Assembly: GCF_963676685.1 (NCBI RefSeq)
Contig: NC_092354.1
Coordinates: forward strand, 24,708,193 to 24,772,192
Origin: Mytilus edulis
Taxonomy: Eukaryota; Mollusca; Bivalvia; Mytilida; Mytilidae
Direction: 5' to 3'
DNA length: 64,000 nucleotides
Part shown: positions 43,379 through 54,716 of the stretch, piece by piece
How the letters are laid out: every line of letters begins with the position of its first letter
Position numbering within the stretch: the first letter of the stretch is position 1
The notes under the pieces: generated by a model
What the model was told of the DNA's origin: nothing
Database searches by the model: none
What the model saw: only the letters and a program-made list of their open reading frames with translations
Position numbers and translations under genes: made by a program

Positions 43379-43806
43379 ATTCATATACCAGTAATGTGTT
43401 CAATTTATTTTCTTTCAGATGAAGTCCTCCATTACTAACAGAGACAGAATAAATTTTTCAAAACATAAAAAATATTTTTAAGCTTAGATAACTTAATGGA
43501 TACCTTAAAGATAATGATACTTTTTTGATGATTATTAATGGAATATTTATAAATTCAAGATTTAGAAACAGTTTCTCAGTTTGAATATATTCACATGATT
43601 CATTTGACATCGTGCTATTATTGAAGAAGGATATCTGTTATCCGAAATATCTAATATTTGTTCATTTTATAGTTATTTAATGGTGATGTTGTACCCTTTT
43701 TGACTTGTTATATATTATATTTTGTAGTGTACAGAATCATATCACATGATCCATCGCCCTGTAAGATTGATCGTTGACTATTTATTCAGTCATTTTATAT
43801 ACATAT

Positions 43807-43824
43807 ATCAAATTAAATTCTTAT

Positions 43825-43860
<36 letters not shown>

Positions 43861-43878
43861 ATAAGAATTTAATTTGAT
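43807..43878. repeat. Perfect 72-bp palindrome with TA core
   Basis: atcaaattaaattcttattg at 43807 is mirrored exactly to 43878 through a run of TA; arms of 36 bases without mismatch. Confidence 0.9.
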
Positions 43879-44139
43879 TTCTTGAAATCGGTTTTTATTA
43901 AACAAGCTACTTATTATAGCTTATAATGATAACCTTTTATTTTAGGTTAATTGATGTATGATATTTAAAAAAAAATGTTGTTTCAAACAAAACAGCTTTA
44001 AATATTGTTAAAAACATAAAAAAAGAAATGACATTTTGGTTGACCCATATGATATTAATGATTATGTTTCTGCAAGTGGACACATAATGTTTTACTTTTT
44101 TAATATTTATGATCCAATATCTCGAAGCTGGGTTTAAAC

Positions 44140-44345
44140 TAAAGTACTCCGGTCCGAGAATTCCTTTTGATATTGATTCTAAAGAAATGAATGGGGAGAC
44201 AGCCATCATAACTAAGGACAAAATCTTCAAAGAAATTTAACTGGGTAGGGTGGCTGGTACTTTTTGAGAACCTCCGTTCCCCATTTTTTGGGTTTCTCCG
44301 ATTTTTGTTATCCCTAAGGGACGACATCAAAAGATCGATGTAGGA
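44140..44345 (+). pseudogene. DIRS/Ngaro-like RT N-terminal fragment
   Basis: The plus strand reads KYSGPRIPFDIDSKEMNGET, AIITKDKIFKEI, stop, LGRVAGTF, stop, EPPFPIFWVSPIFVIPKGRH. E-x-x-LGR-VAG-x-F-x-x-PP-(F/L)-P-x-x-x-x-SP-I-x-x-(V/I)-PK is the stretch just before RT block 1 in DIRS-type elements. At 44455-44575 QFLFQDGHLTTYKRSVLITG resembles the tyrosine-recombinase end of such elements. Both pieces have stops. Confidence 0.5.
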
Positions 44346-44585
44346 TAAAAAACTTAAATCAAATAGTTTGGGGGTGGGGGGGTCAACATTGCTGCAAGTT
44401 TTGTTATACTGGATTACTCAAATTAATTGAATTGATATGATGAAAATGAAAGTAAACCTGAAGCTAAAAACTGGCAGTTTCTTTTCCAAGATGGACACCT
44501 CACTACATATAAGAGATCTGTTTTGATTACTGGCTGCACTCTGAGGAACTATATACTTCCAATGGTATTGATTATAATTTATATT

Positions 44586-44695
44586 TTACTTCTTTCTCCC
44601 CCCACCGCCCCGTCTATCTGGAGCCCATTTTAAATAATTTGCGGCTTTTTCCGAAACCTCCTGCTCTGTCACTCCATATTTCGTCATGATGACAT
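44586..44695 (-). CDS. Last exon, joins in phase to the CIDE-N exons
   Basis: Minus strand: acceptor TTTTGATTTTGTAG|ATGTC, open frame, TAA at 44586-44588. With one G from the exon before, it reads DVIMTKYGVTEQEVSEKAAN, YLKWAPDRRGGGGRKK. It needs a phase-1 upstream exon; the CIDE-N exon at 51180-51332 ends in phase 1 with G, giving NKQF-DVIMTKYG. A short helix pair followed by a basic Gly/Arg/Lys tail could bind nucleic acid or be a nuclear signal. The connection is inferred from phase and strand only (chance of a phase match is one in three); the intron would be about 6.5 kb. Confidence 0.5.
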
Positions 44696-45484
44696 CTACA
44701 AAATCAAAAGTTAGAACATTGTCAAGTTTAATTCTGTTCAACACATTTAATTATTATTATTATAACTTCATGAATATGATAAATGTATATAAACCATAAG
44801 CATCAGAACTGGTGAAAACTGTCAACAAAGTCTAAATAAACTATGTTTCTTTTCATTAAGAGCAAAAGGAATAAACTAAGAAAACTTACATTTTAATTTG
44901 AACAAATTGAAGATGTTTGCACATGTCTTTTTTTTCTGTATATCTTGTGCTGTTGCAGGGATATCAGTCTAGTTGACATATACCTTCATCTTTGATTTCC
45001 CTATAAAAAAACTACAAATTAAATGTTTGCTCATGCTCTTTATGATTCTATTTCAATATAGTTCTAATACCCAAACCCAAATCTATCAGTAAACAGGAAG
45101 CAGTTGAGTGATGAATGTGAAAAGCCATTTCACAGTATAGCTGATATAATTAGATGAAGCACTTTTCGAGGCTTCAATCAATAAATTACACAACTCTCCA
45201 ACATGTTCTAAAAACCTGGGCAACGAAAATGAGAAATAAGTTTATTGTGGCAAGAGGTGCTGGCGTTAATGATTGAAAAACAGATTTTTTTTTCCAATGG
45301 TATAAAGTATAAACATGAAAAATTTACTGGTAAATATATACATATAAAATAGTTTCTGGATCATTGACATTCAACCCACATGCAATTGTTTTTAGCAAAT
45401 TTTCATACTAAACAAAATATATATAAATACCTTTCAGTAATTTAAAAACATTTGACTTCCCAAATGAATATGTTTCCACTTTCC

Positions 45485-46650
45485 CCGACATATGGGTAAC
45501 CATAGGCCGCCTCAGGTGTATATCCAAACACACCCTGTGTATAAAATATCCAACCATAGGTACCTATGGGTAACCATAGGCCGCCTCAGGCGTATATCCA
45601 AACACACCCCAAGTCTATATATATGTAAGGTGACCAGAGGTAACCACAGTCTATATCTATGAACGATATTTAAATCTGTGGGTGTGTTTGGATATACGCC
45701 TGAGGTGGCCTATGGTTACCCATTGGTACCTATGGTTTGATATTTTATACACAAAATATCAAACCATAGGTATATATGGGTAACCATAGGCCGCCTCAGG
45801 TTTATATCCAAACACACCCTGTGTAAGGTGACCAGAGGTCACCCAAGTCTAAATAAGTGTAAGGTGACCAGAAGTAATCCTTCTATATATATGTTAGATG
45901 ACCATTGGTCACCCAAATCTATATACAAATAAGGAGACCACAAGTGATCAAGGTCTATATCGGTGTAATGTGACCAGATTGAATCCAAGTCTATACTTGT
46001 GTCTTTATCTAGATACGTGTTAGGTGACAAGAGGTAACCAGGTCTTTATATGTGTATGTTGACCAGAGGTAACCAAGTCTATATATGTGTAAGGTGACCA
46101 GAGGTTACCACAGTCTATTTCTATGAACCGTGACCAGAGGTTAACCTAGTATATATCTGATTCTTTAACTAGATCTGTGTAAGGTGACCAGAGGTGACCA
46201 AAGTCTATACTTGTGTTAGGTGACCAGAGGTAACCCAAGTCTATACTTGTGTAAGGTTACCTGATGTAACCATAGTCGATATACATGTAAGGTGACCAGG
46301 GCTAACTAAGTATATATATGTTAAAGGTGATCAGAGGTAACCCTTGTATATATCTGTGTAAGGTGACCACAGGTAACCTAAGTATATATCTGTATTGAGT
46401 AACCAGGGTTTATCTTATTTTATATATGTATCACTTAACCAGATTTTGATAAGATGTTTTGATATAAGACCAGACATAACAATATATCGTCTGTTTCTGT
46501 GTCAGATGCCCAGATGTTGCCAGTCCCCCCCTTTATTGTTAAGTTAATGGTTGTTTTAAAATAATTTGCTGTTTATATGATGAAATTAAAGAAAATAAAT
46601 ATATAGCTGTGTAAGGTGGCCAGAGGTAACCATAGTCTGTATGTGTTAGT
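45485..46650 (+). repeat. Minisatellite, about 18 units of 34-37 bp, plus inverted satellite blocks
   Basis: Unit core aaggtgaccagaggtaacc then aagtctatatatgtgt, from about 45628 to 46445, with a late unit at 46612. At the 5' side a second motif, gggtaaccataggccgcctc with atatccaaacacaccc, occurs three times forward (about 45495, 45569, 45779) and once inverted (about 45680-45725). A reversed core (ggttacctctggtcacctta) lies at 46817. Units vary in sequence. Confidence 0.9.
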
Positions 46651-47296
46651 TGACGCTTTGTAATCAATACTTTGAAACATCATTTGGTTATACCTTTCTC
46701 GTATGATAAAATGGTTATCGTTTAAAGGGATATACAGACATTGACTGGTTATCTGTTATCTCCAAACACCGATTATTTTTTACATTGCCCTTGCTAATAC
46801 ACCGATATTGACATCGGTTACCTCTGGTCACCTTACGGCAGAATTCTATTTTTAGAACCTTAATATTACTACGCAAATAGCACTTTTTCAGAGGTGACCT
46901 GTGGGCACCTTTCAGCGTAACTATTATACACGTGTATAACTATTGGAAATCTATGGACGATGCTCTTTCCATAAATATACTTAACGATTGAATGCTTCTA
47001 TTTGTAAATGCATTGGATTGTAAAATGCGTATATTTTGTATGAAGCACGCTTCCTTCTATAAAAATGTGCGCACGGTCAACGCTTTTACAACTCTATAGA
47101 ACTACTAAAAAAAGCATTCAATACTTCTTATTACATTTTTTTTGCTCGGATCATGAAAGTACAATTTCTATCAGGTTCTTTCTTTTATTTATCTGTGCAC
47201 TTTATTGTGGAAGCCAATAGCCTACATATACATTCATGTGGAAGGTCATGACATCATGAATGTTACATTTCATTTTGAAATGAAGGTTAATTTCAG

Positions 47297-47450
47297 AATA
47301 ATTATAAAAAAAGAAGATTTTGGTGTAATTTCCAATGAGACAACTCTTCACAAGAGACCAAATGACACAGAAATTAACAACTATAGGTCACCGTACGGCC
47401 TTCAACCATGAGCAAGCCCATACCGCATAGCCTGTCAGCTATAAAACACG
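47297..47450 (+). repeat. Family B mussel repeat
   Basis: gtaatttccaatgagacaac, tcttcacaagagaccaaatg, aactataggtcaccgtacgg, gcccataccgcatag. Confidence 0.9.
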
Positions 47451-47494
47451 AGATTGCTGTTTGATCAAATTAACGTATTATAATGAAATACTAG

Positions 47495-47715
47495 AACACA
47501 CCCGCGACTTCGCGGGCATTCTATCACATGAATAATTTTAGCGCATATCTGTGTATTATGAACATTCATATTACTATAAATATAAAGTGTATTTGCTTTT
47601 TACTTTCAATTCTCAGTTTACTAATCGATCTACGGCGGTCATTGATACATTTCACAGACCCTGTCTATTTAATTAACTCTGTGACCGCCGTGGAAATGAT
47701 ATCAGATAGAAAATA
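47495..47715 (+). repeat. Hairpin-containing repeat: acccgcgacttcgcgggc and inverted ggcggtcat/gtgaccgcc
   Basis: cccgcgacttcgcggg is a small hairpin at 47501. ctacggcggtcattgataca (47630) is roughly mirrored by aactctgtgaccgccgtgga (47672). Looks like the end of a dispersed element. Confidence 0.4.
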
Positions 47716-47739
47716 CACTTTATTCGTAGTATATACATG

Positions 47740-48300
47740 TATGTTCAAAGTATACTCCCTGGAGGTAACCGTAGCCAGTGCCTATTCCATAACGGTCAAC
47801 CATCTCGTGATGGCGTCCGTAAAACTTACGAAGAGATGACCTCAACTTCACCACTTGGAACCCTTGATTTAATAGTTTCCTTGTTAGCAGCAACCCTCTA
47901 TCAAGAAAATCATGATAGGAAACACCAGCCCTGGACTAGCGTATCAACTGGGAGATATATACTCCGTACGCAGGTGCTGCTGGAATGTTGCTACATAGAA
48001 ATGGAAAGTTCACAATTGGAAAGCTGAAATCATCTCTTTTATCGTAAAGTTTTGTTTTCAACCGACCCTCATTGTTAATTTCTAGATGTAAGTCAAGATA
48101 TGAGGCAGACTTTACTGTATCTGTTGTATCCTTTATCTCAAGTTCAATGGGATAGATGCGTCCAACATAGTCACCAAATTTTGAATTATTTAGTGAGAAA
48201 ACATCATCTACATAGCGGAAAGTAAAGTTGAAGGATACAGCTAACTTCTTTTCTTTCTTCTTAATGTGCGGCTGCATGACTATAAGGCGATGTGTGACAT
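47740..48300 (-). pseudogene. YVDD reverse-transcriptase fragment of a mussel retroelement, one internal stop
   Basis: Minus strand from about 48300: SFKDVTHRLIVMQ, KKKEKKLAVSFNFTFRYVDD, VFSLNNSKFGDYVGRIYPIE, LEIKDTTDTVKSASYLDLHL, LKTKLYDKRDDFSFPIVNFP, FLCSNIPAAPAYGVYISQLI with R, TAG 47936-47938, then HDFLDRGLLLTRKLLNQGFQ, KLRSSLRKFYGRHHEMVDRY. F-R-Y-V-D-D is RT motif C; SYLD, LYDKRDDF, PAYGVYISQLIRY-like and RKFYGR follow in the order of the widespread mussel RT ORF whose N-terminal half is at 29840-31326. Only one stop in about 180 codons: a fairly young copy. Confidence 0.75.
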
Positions 48301-48737
48301 CTTTAAATGACCTTTGTGTAACCTTAACCTTCTACATCATGGTCAAATAATAACCTCTTAATAAAGTAATATATAGAGACGTTATGTTTTAGTCATCTAA
48401 ATAAGTGTTCTCTAGTTGTAGTAAATATTTATCACTTCCTGAAAGTTGACGTTTACGGATTAATAACTCCTACAAGGGTTATCATAGAACCGGGCCCAAA
48501 TAAAGATTGTAAAGCTTAAAAAGAAAGGTCTCCTCAATTTTCCTTTATATGCAATTGTTTGAGATTTTTGCAAATAACTCGAGTTTCCCACCTATTTTGG
48601 GGAAAATAAGGATCTCAGAATTTACTGTTTGTCACTTGCTTAACCACAATATTTTCAATATTTTCTCAGAATCTTTTATAAAGAAAATACCATACCCCTG
48701 TCCCCCCCTTAAAGTAAGATGGTCGGTCTTTTAATAC

Positions 48738-48795
48738 ATTGTTACTTGGATGGTGAATTGTCTCAATGGCACTTATACCACATCTTCTTTTTATG
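48738..48795 (-). repeat. Family B repeat end, reverse
   Basis: attgtctcaatggcacttat with accacatcttctttttat. Confidence 0.8.
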
Positions 48796-48799
48796 AAAA

Positions 48800-49800
48800 A
48801 AGGTCAAGGATTAATGACACATGTCAGACTAATGTGAACTAGTGGAGCATCTGTATACCAAATATTAAAGACCATGCCTCATACTTCACGAGATATGGAC
48901 CTTAGCAATAAAATTAGATGCAACAGTTATACCACCATCGTCAGTAAAACAGTCCTATGTATTGTAGGCGAGACATAAACCATTGTACTATCAACTGAAT
49001 GGGACTTTAGTTTAATTCAGTATTAATACCCTGTCAAGTGAAAGAAATACATACATATTAAATAAAATTACACAAATAATATCTTTATTATCGTGGTCTC
49101 AAAACAATAAAATAAATGACAATTTCTCCTTGCACTAAGGGGAGTTTTTCTTTTAAAAACTCAAAAAAGTCAAAGCATTAACAGAGAACAATATAAAATA
49201 TTGCAAAAATGTCTTTCAATACATGAATAAACTTCTAATTTAAAAAAGAAACCAGAAATGATCCCCTAAACATTTTAAAACATTTTTTCATTCAGAGACT
49301 GCTTGAGGAGCAATAACATTAACTTACAAATAGAAACTTGACATGAATATTGGTAGATATCAAAACCTAGTGTACAATTGTTTTAGATTTTAATTTTATA
49401 TATACCAACTGTCAATCTAATTGTCTAATGCTCATCAGGAACAAAACATTCATTAAACCAAAATGTGTGGTTGTTATGATACACAGCTTTAAATAAATTT
49501 TTGATAACTGTTCAGACATTTTATTGGGTCTTACAAGTTCAAACTAATATTTGAAACATAACCATGTGTGAAATATAGATAAGGATGGTTTAATATTGGT
49601 AAATAGCATTATGCTATCTAATAATTATGCAAAATATAATGTATTAGTTTAAAAAGTTATGTGAAAAAAGTCCAAAATCGAAGAGGTACATATATAATGA
49701 ATCTGATGAAAAATGAAATTTAGATGAAAGTGACATGTCAAAATAAACGGTCAGTGAATATGTTGTGCAAATGAATTAGTTAAATATCATTAATATTCTT
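48800..49800. other. Intronic spacer of the inferred CIDE-N gene
   Basis: AT-rich, no open frame with splice signals on the minus strand, no shared repeat noticed. Confidence 0.4.
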
Positions 49801-49808
49801 AAAACAAC

Positions 49809-50742
49809 TAATAACAAGAGGCTCTCAAGAGCCTGTATCGCTCACCTGTAAATTTTGGCTTAAATCTTTCATCAATGATTATTTTTGAATTTCAATATAT
49901 ATCAATGAGTGCTTAAAATTGACACATAACAGTTTGTATCTTTCATATTTTCTTCAATTTTAAGCAAAAAACTGCATTTGACCCCTATGTTTTATTTTTA
50001 GCCATAGCGGCCATGTTTGTAGAAAGATCAAAATTTCGGATATAATTTATAAACTAGATACTCTAAGGAACATTCATTTTAAGTTTGGAAGCATTTGGCC
50101 CAGTAGTTTCAGAGAAGATGATTTTAAAATGTTCACAAATAAGATGAACAAATTGTGTAAAATTGTCTTTAAAGGGCAACAACTCCTTAAGGGGTCAATT
50201 GACAATTTTGGTCAAATTACTTTTTGGTAGATTTTACTTTGCTGAACATTTTTGCTGTTACAGTTTATCTTTATCTTCAATAATATTCAAGATAATGACC
50301 AAAAACTGCAAAATTTCATTAAAATGACCAATTATTAAAAGTGGCAGCAACCCAACAATGGGTTGCTTGATTATTCTGAAAATTTCAGGGCTGATAGATC
50401 TGGACCTATTGAACATTTATACCCTATGACAAATTTGCTCTAAATGCTTAAGTTTTTGAGATATAAGCCAAAAACTGCATTTGACCCCTATGTTCTATTT
50501 TTAGCCATGGCGGCCATGTTTGTTCATGGATCAAAACTTCGGATACAATTAATTAACTAGATACTCCAAGGAACATTCAATTAAAGTTGGAAGTATTTGG
50601 CCCAGTAGTTTCACAGGAGAAGATCTTTGAAATAGTTTACAACTGACGACCACAGACAACGATGGACCACGACGGACGACGACTGACGCCAAGTGATGGC
50701 ATAAGCTCACATGGCCCTTTGGGCCAGGAGAGCTAAAATACC
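49809..50742 (+). repeat. Family E composite mussel repeat with internal duplication
   Basis: Begins aagaggctctcaagagcctg with tatcgctcacctg, ends ccaagtgatggcataagctc with acatggccctttgggcc. A segment of about 170 bp (aaaaactgcatttgacccct to cccagtagtttca) occurs at about 49965 and again at 50468. Other pieces: 18426-18640, and the tail again at 52590-52690. Confidence 0.8.
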
Positions 50743-51179
50743 TGACAGACAAGGACCCATCTTTTGGCCCCTCGAAATACCCCTAAATAGACCCCAATAC
50801 ACAAACGAAGCTCCCCTAGACATATTAGTCTAACATTTTATGGGCAAAAACAATAAGTCATCAAACTTTGTTTGGGAGACTAAGATATTAATAAAGAATA
50901 TCTCCTGATATGTTATACTAGATAAATTACCTAGAAATTAATCAATTAAGAGAATTGATGTTAAAATACAATACAATAATGTTATCCCCTAAGTCTATAA
51001 ACAATGCTAAGGACATTTGTTTATGGTCGTACAAAATAAAGAATTGGATGCTTTTAGTGTTTGTTCATCTTTACAACAACTCCATGCTATAATTAAGCAC
51101 ATTGGAAGCAATTATAACATCCATTTTGAACCTTTTAACCATCTTGATGCAAATTTACAACAAAACTTAAAAATCATAC

Positions 51180-51332
51180 CAAACTGCTTGTTCCATGTTT
51201 CACCCTCGTTCAAAATCATGAGGATTGTGTTTGGTGTGAGAGTTGAAAAAAATTCGTCATCTATTTCCACACCATCTTCATTTAGAACAAATGTTATATG
51301 GTTGCCCTCTGCAATAGTAAACTTTTCCTTAC
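51180..51332 (-). CDS. CIDE-N domain, second half (exon)
   Basis: Minus strand, acceptor CTTTTTAG|GTAAGG, donor CAGTTTG|GTATGA, 153 bp open. It reads KEKFTIAEGNHITFVLNEDG, VEIDDEFFSTLTPNTILMIL, NEGETWNKQF. LEEDGT-x-V-x-D-E-x-(Y/F)F-x-TL-x-x-NT-x-L-M-x-L is the hallmark second half of the CIDE-N (CAD) domain of the apoptotic nuclease DFF40/CAD, its inhibitor DFF45/ICAD and CIDE proteins, a ubiquitin-like fold that pairs or polymerises through opposite charged faces. Here the acidic patch is NEDGVEIDDE. Two leading bases complete a Cys codon with the T ending the exon at 52362-52461. No stops; best host-gene evidence in the window. Which CIDE-N subfamily is unclear. Confidence 0.75.
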
Positions 51333-52361
51333 CTAAAAAGAAATGACTTTATTCATATAAATGTGATTATATTATGTAAATTACAGCAAATGATCCCAAT
51401 TCCAAAAATTAAACAAATGACATGCTCATTTAATATTTAGTAATTTAATTTTGACAGACTGCTACAGGACCTGTGTTGCTCCTACCAATTTACTTACTTC
51501 ATGAACAATCTTTATCCTAGATGGATTTTGATAATTGTTTCATTAGAATTTAAGACAATCTTTATATATATTGTGTCCTTTTTCTTTCTAACAGAGTTGT
51601 AAAAAATGGAAGAATGTGTCCATTGGCCACAGATGCCCCCACATGTAAATATATTTGTTTTTGTTTTTTTTATGTTTATAAAGGGCCATAACTAACCAAC
51701 CAGTAAATTTGACACTGACATATTTGGAACTTTATCTGTGTGTTTATCTGTGTGTTATGATAATGAGTATTGTGTATAAGTTTCATAATATTTGATTGAA
51801 GCAAACTTAAGTTAGAGATCGGAAACTTAAAAGTTATAGCTATTTTTATGTTTATAAGTGGGTATAACCCAAGAACGATAGAAGTGGCACTACTTGATCT
51901 GTGTATTATGGTAATAAGCATTGTATGTAAGTTTCATAATATTTGGTTGAGGCAAACTACAGAACGTTAGAGATTGGAAACCACAGATTTAGCAATTTTT
52001 ATGTTAAAAAGGGGCATAACTCAGTAACAGTTAAAGTGACACTCTCCAATTTCGAACCTGATCTGTGTTTAATGGTAATAAGCATTGTGTACTTTTTCAC
52101 ATCAGGACAATAAAAGATTTTGAGTAGGCAGCTATTTTCTAGCTAGGTAGCCTCACTAGTAGGGTAGGGCATTTTTACATTTAGGTATTTTTAATGGACT
52201 CAGAGGTTTCACAAAAGAAGAATTCTTTAAAGGAAAATTTGCAACAGATGAGACAGTTGGACAGAGGACAAAGTTGATGGCAACACATCACCCTGGATGT
52301 CCAGCTTCTTGTTTTGTTTATTATTACTATTCAAATTCAAACCATAGCAGTATAAACTTAC

Positions 52362-52461
52362 ATTTATTGACCATATCTGCAAATGAAGAGGCAAATACAC
52401 CTTTTCTTATCCTCCTGTCATGCGTAAAAATCTTTAACGGTATTTTTGTCTTCTCTGTGTC
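52362..52461 (-). CDS. CIDE-N domain, first half (exon)
   Basis: Minus strand, acceptor CATTTTTTTAAG|GACAC, donor AATAAAT|GTAAGTT (canonical GTAAGT). The 100-bp frame reads DTEKTKIPLKIFTHDRRIRK, GVFASSFADMVNK with one base left. The P-(F/L)-K-(V/I)-x-x-x-x-R-x-x-(R/K)-KGV-x-A-x-S-(L/F)-x-(E/D)-(L/M) pattern with a basic face (HDRRIRK) is the first half of CIDE-N. The split codon T|GT and the next exon continue CKEKFTIAEGN without a break, so both halves form one complete domain of about 80 residues. The exon with the start codon lies further upstream and was not found. No nuclease (CAD) domain is visible downstream. Confidence 0.75.
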
Positions 52462-52589
52462 CTTAAAAAAATGCAATCAAACTCAGGTATACTTTATGTA
52501 TGGACTTCTATGTATAGAAACGTGATTTTTGTATGATAATATAGTCTTTAGTCAACTATGAGTATGGATAAATGCGATTCAGAGAAGAT

Positions 52590-52690
52590 CCAAGATCTTT
52601 GAAATAGTTTACGACGACGGACAACGGATGACAGACGACGCCAAGTGATGGCATAAGCTCACATGGCCTTTTAGGCTAGGTGAGCTAAAA
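52590..52690 (+). repeat. Family E repeat, 3' tail
   Basis: gatctttgaaatagtttacg, acgccaagtgatggcataag, ctcacatggccttttaggc. Confidence 0.8.
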
Positions 52691-52969
52691 ATGCATTTAA
52701 AAAGTTTTTATTACTTTTAAACACAGGGATACAACTTTTCAAGCTTTTTTACTAAGTTGAAAATGAGTTCAAAGTAATTTGATAAAATGCTTAAAAGTAT
52801 GTAGGCTTCATATTAGAAGTTCTTTATAAAAGGCAAAATTAGAAAAATTAAAATATCTAGCAAATTCTACCTTCAAACACTATTTAAGGGGACGACCATG
52901 TTGAGGGCCAGGAGGATTTTGAATAATAAATAACTTGTCCTGAAAAAAGCTGAAAATAACTAGATATCA

Positions 52970-53745
52970 GTGCGATGGCCATTGGGAGCCATCACTGTGG
53001 GCCCGCTGTCAATAACAGAAACAATCTTTACCATAGGACATGGGATTCCCAACTGTAAGTGTTTTACCTTGACCTTTGACCTACAAAATTGTTGCTTAAT
53101 AAACATGTCAAGTACAAACTTATCCTAATGGTTCTCAAGGTATGGAGCGGACAGGATCTTTCCCATAGGTCATGGGGTTCCATAATAAAATCTAAAGTTT
53201 TGACCTTGACCGTTGACCTACAAATTTGAACAAACATTATGACACAACTCTTGTGTTGGTTAATATACATGTTAAGTATAAACTTTGAAATCATAATGGT
53301 TCTCAAGATATGGAGCGGACAGGATCTTTCCCATAGGACATGGGGTTCTATACCAAAACCTAAGTATTTGACCTTGACCTTTGACCTACACAGTTGAACA
53401 TACATTATGACACACTCTCTGGTATTGGTCAATATACATGTGAAGTATAATTTTGAAATCATAACAGTTCTTGAGATATGGAGCGGACAGGATCTTTCCC
53501 ATAGGACATGGGGTTCTATACTAAAACCTAAGTTTTTGTCCTTGACCTTTGACCTACAAAGTTGAACATACATTATGACACACACTCTGGTGTTGGTCAA
53601 TATAAATGTGAAGTATAAACTTTGAAAAAATAACGGTTTTCAAGATATGGAGCGGACAAGATTTTGTTATGGACGGACGGACGGTACGACGGACAGACGG
53701 ACTGATCACTATAGGGCGACCCGCCTTTGGCGGGGCCCTAATAAC
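52970..53745 (+). repeat. Composite repeat with four tandem units of 168 bp
   Basis: Head gcgatggccattgggagcca. tatggagcgg recurs at 53141, 53309, 53477, 53646, each preceded by ttgacctacaaa-type and followed by tcccataggacatggggttc blocks. Tail acggacggacggtacgacgg, gggcgacccgcctttggcgg. The long open frame on the minus strand is produced by the 168-bp (divisible by 3) period. Confidence 0.9.
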
Positions 53746-53749
53746 TTGA

Positions 53750-54440
53750 GCCCAATTGTCAGGAAAAAAATAATCTGGCATGACAAGAGGGGAATTAGTT
53801 TTAAATGAGGTTGAAAATAAATGGTCGTGTGCACAAAAAATAAACCACCACGCAAAAAGTGAAAATAAAAAACTCATCCCAAAAAATTCTTGAGACCCCC
53901 TACCTCCCTCTTACAGTACAACCCAGAGTACAACCTGGAACAAACTCTTAGTATATGGTCAACATCTGCTATAGTCGCATCAAATGGTGACCATTTATTT
54001 GAGGGGTCATAAAACCTGGGATGTTGGCCATTTATTGGGGTCATAAACCATGGACTGGTGGTCAAGCTAATCAGTTTCATTATTTTTTATCTATTTATTT
54101 AAAAGGTGTGTAAATGTTATCCTGCATCAGTACTTTACCTGTACAGGTGAATTGTTTTTTTTTCCCATTGAAGTTGTCTACATGTGTATAAGTTTTGTTT
54201 AAAGATTAAAATAGAATTTTTGTATTTCTTCATTTCAAAAGGTTGGAAATCATCTACATGTAAAGGCCACAATGTATTATTATTTATTCTCTTTACATGT
54301 GATTCTTTTTTTCTTATTCTATATTTTTTGGGATGCAAATAAATTCCCTCTCTCAAGCAGTTTCAAGTGTTTATGTTGCAGAAAATTCAGTTCAATCTTT
54401 ATCTACCGAATTAGACTATTTACCGGATTTGTAATCACAT
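53750..54440. other. Spacer
   Basis: A short duplicated phrase (ggtcataaaacctgggatgt and ggggtcataaaccatgga) but no gene that I can support. Confidence 0.35.
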
Positions 54441-54444
54441 AAGC

Positions 54445-54700
54445 AACACGACGGGTGCCGCATGTGGAGCAGGATCTGCTTACCCTTCCGGAGCACCTGA
54501 GATCACCCCTAGTTTTTGGTGGGGTTCGTGTTGTTTATTCTTTAGTTTTCTATGTTGTGTCATGTGTACTATTGTTTTTCTGTTTGTCTTTTTCATTTTT
54601 AGCCATGGCGTTGTCAGTTTGTTTTAGATTTATGAGTTTGACTGTCCCTTTGGTATCTTTCGTCCCTCTTTTATCACAATGCTTAAATGATAAAGAGCTA
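54445..54700 (+). repeat. 3' end of the YxDD-RT mussel retroelement
   Basis: ggagcaggatctgcttaccc, ttccggagcacctgagatca, ttttggtggggttcgtgttg and atggcgttgtcagtttgttt, the sequence I recall downstream of that RT ORF in mussels. The ORF itself is not adjacent here. Confidence 0.55.
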
Positions 54701-54716
54701 TAATTATTCAGTTTAA

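Noticed and set aside
45485..46650. CRISPR-like regular array
   Set aside because: Repeats are diverged and contiguous with no unique spacers; the genome is clearly animal.
53064..53877. Open frame of about 180 codons on the minus strand
   Set aside because: The 168-bp period is divisible by three, so an open unit stays open; the peptide repeats with the DNA.
54455..54703. 82-residue hydrophobic ORF
   Set aside because: Falls in the recurrent 3' sequence of a mussel retroelement; the open frame is incidental.
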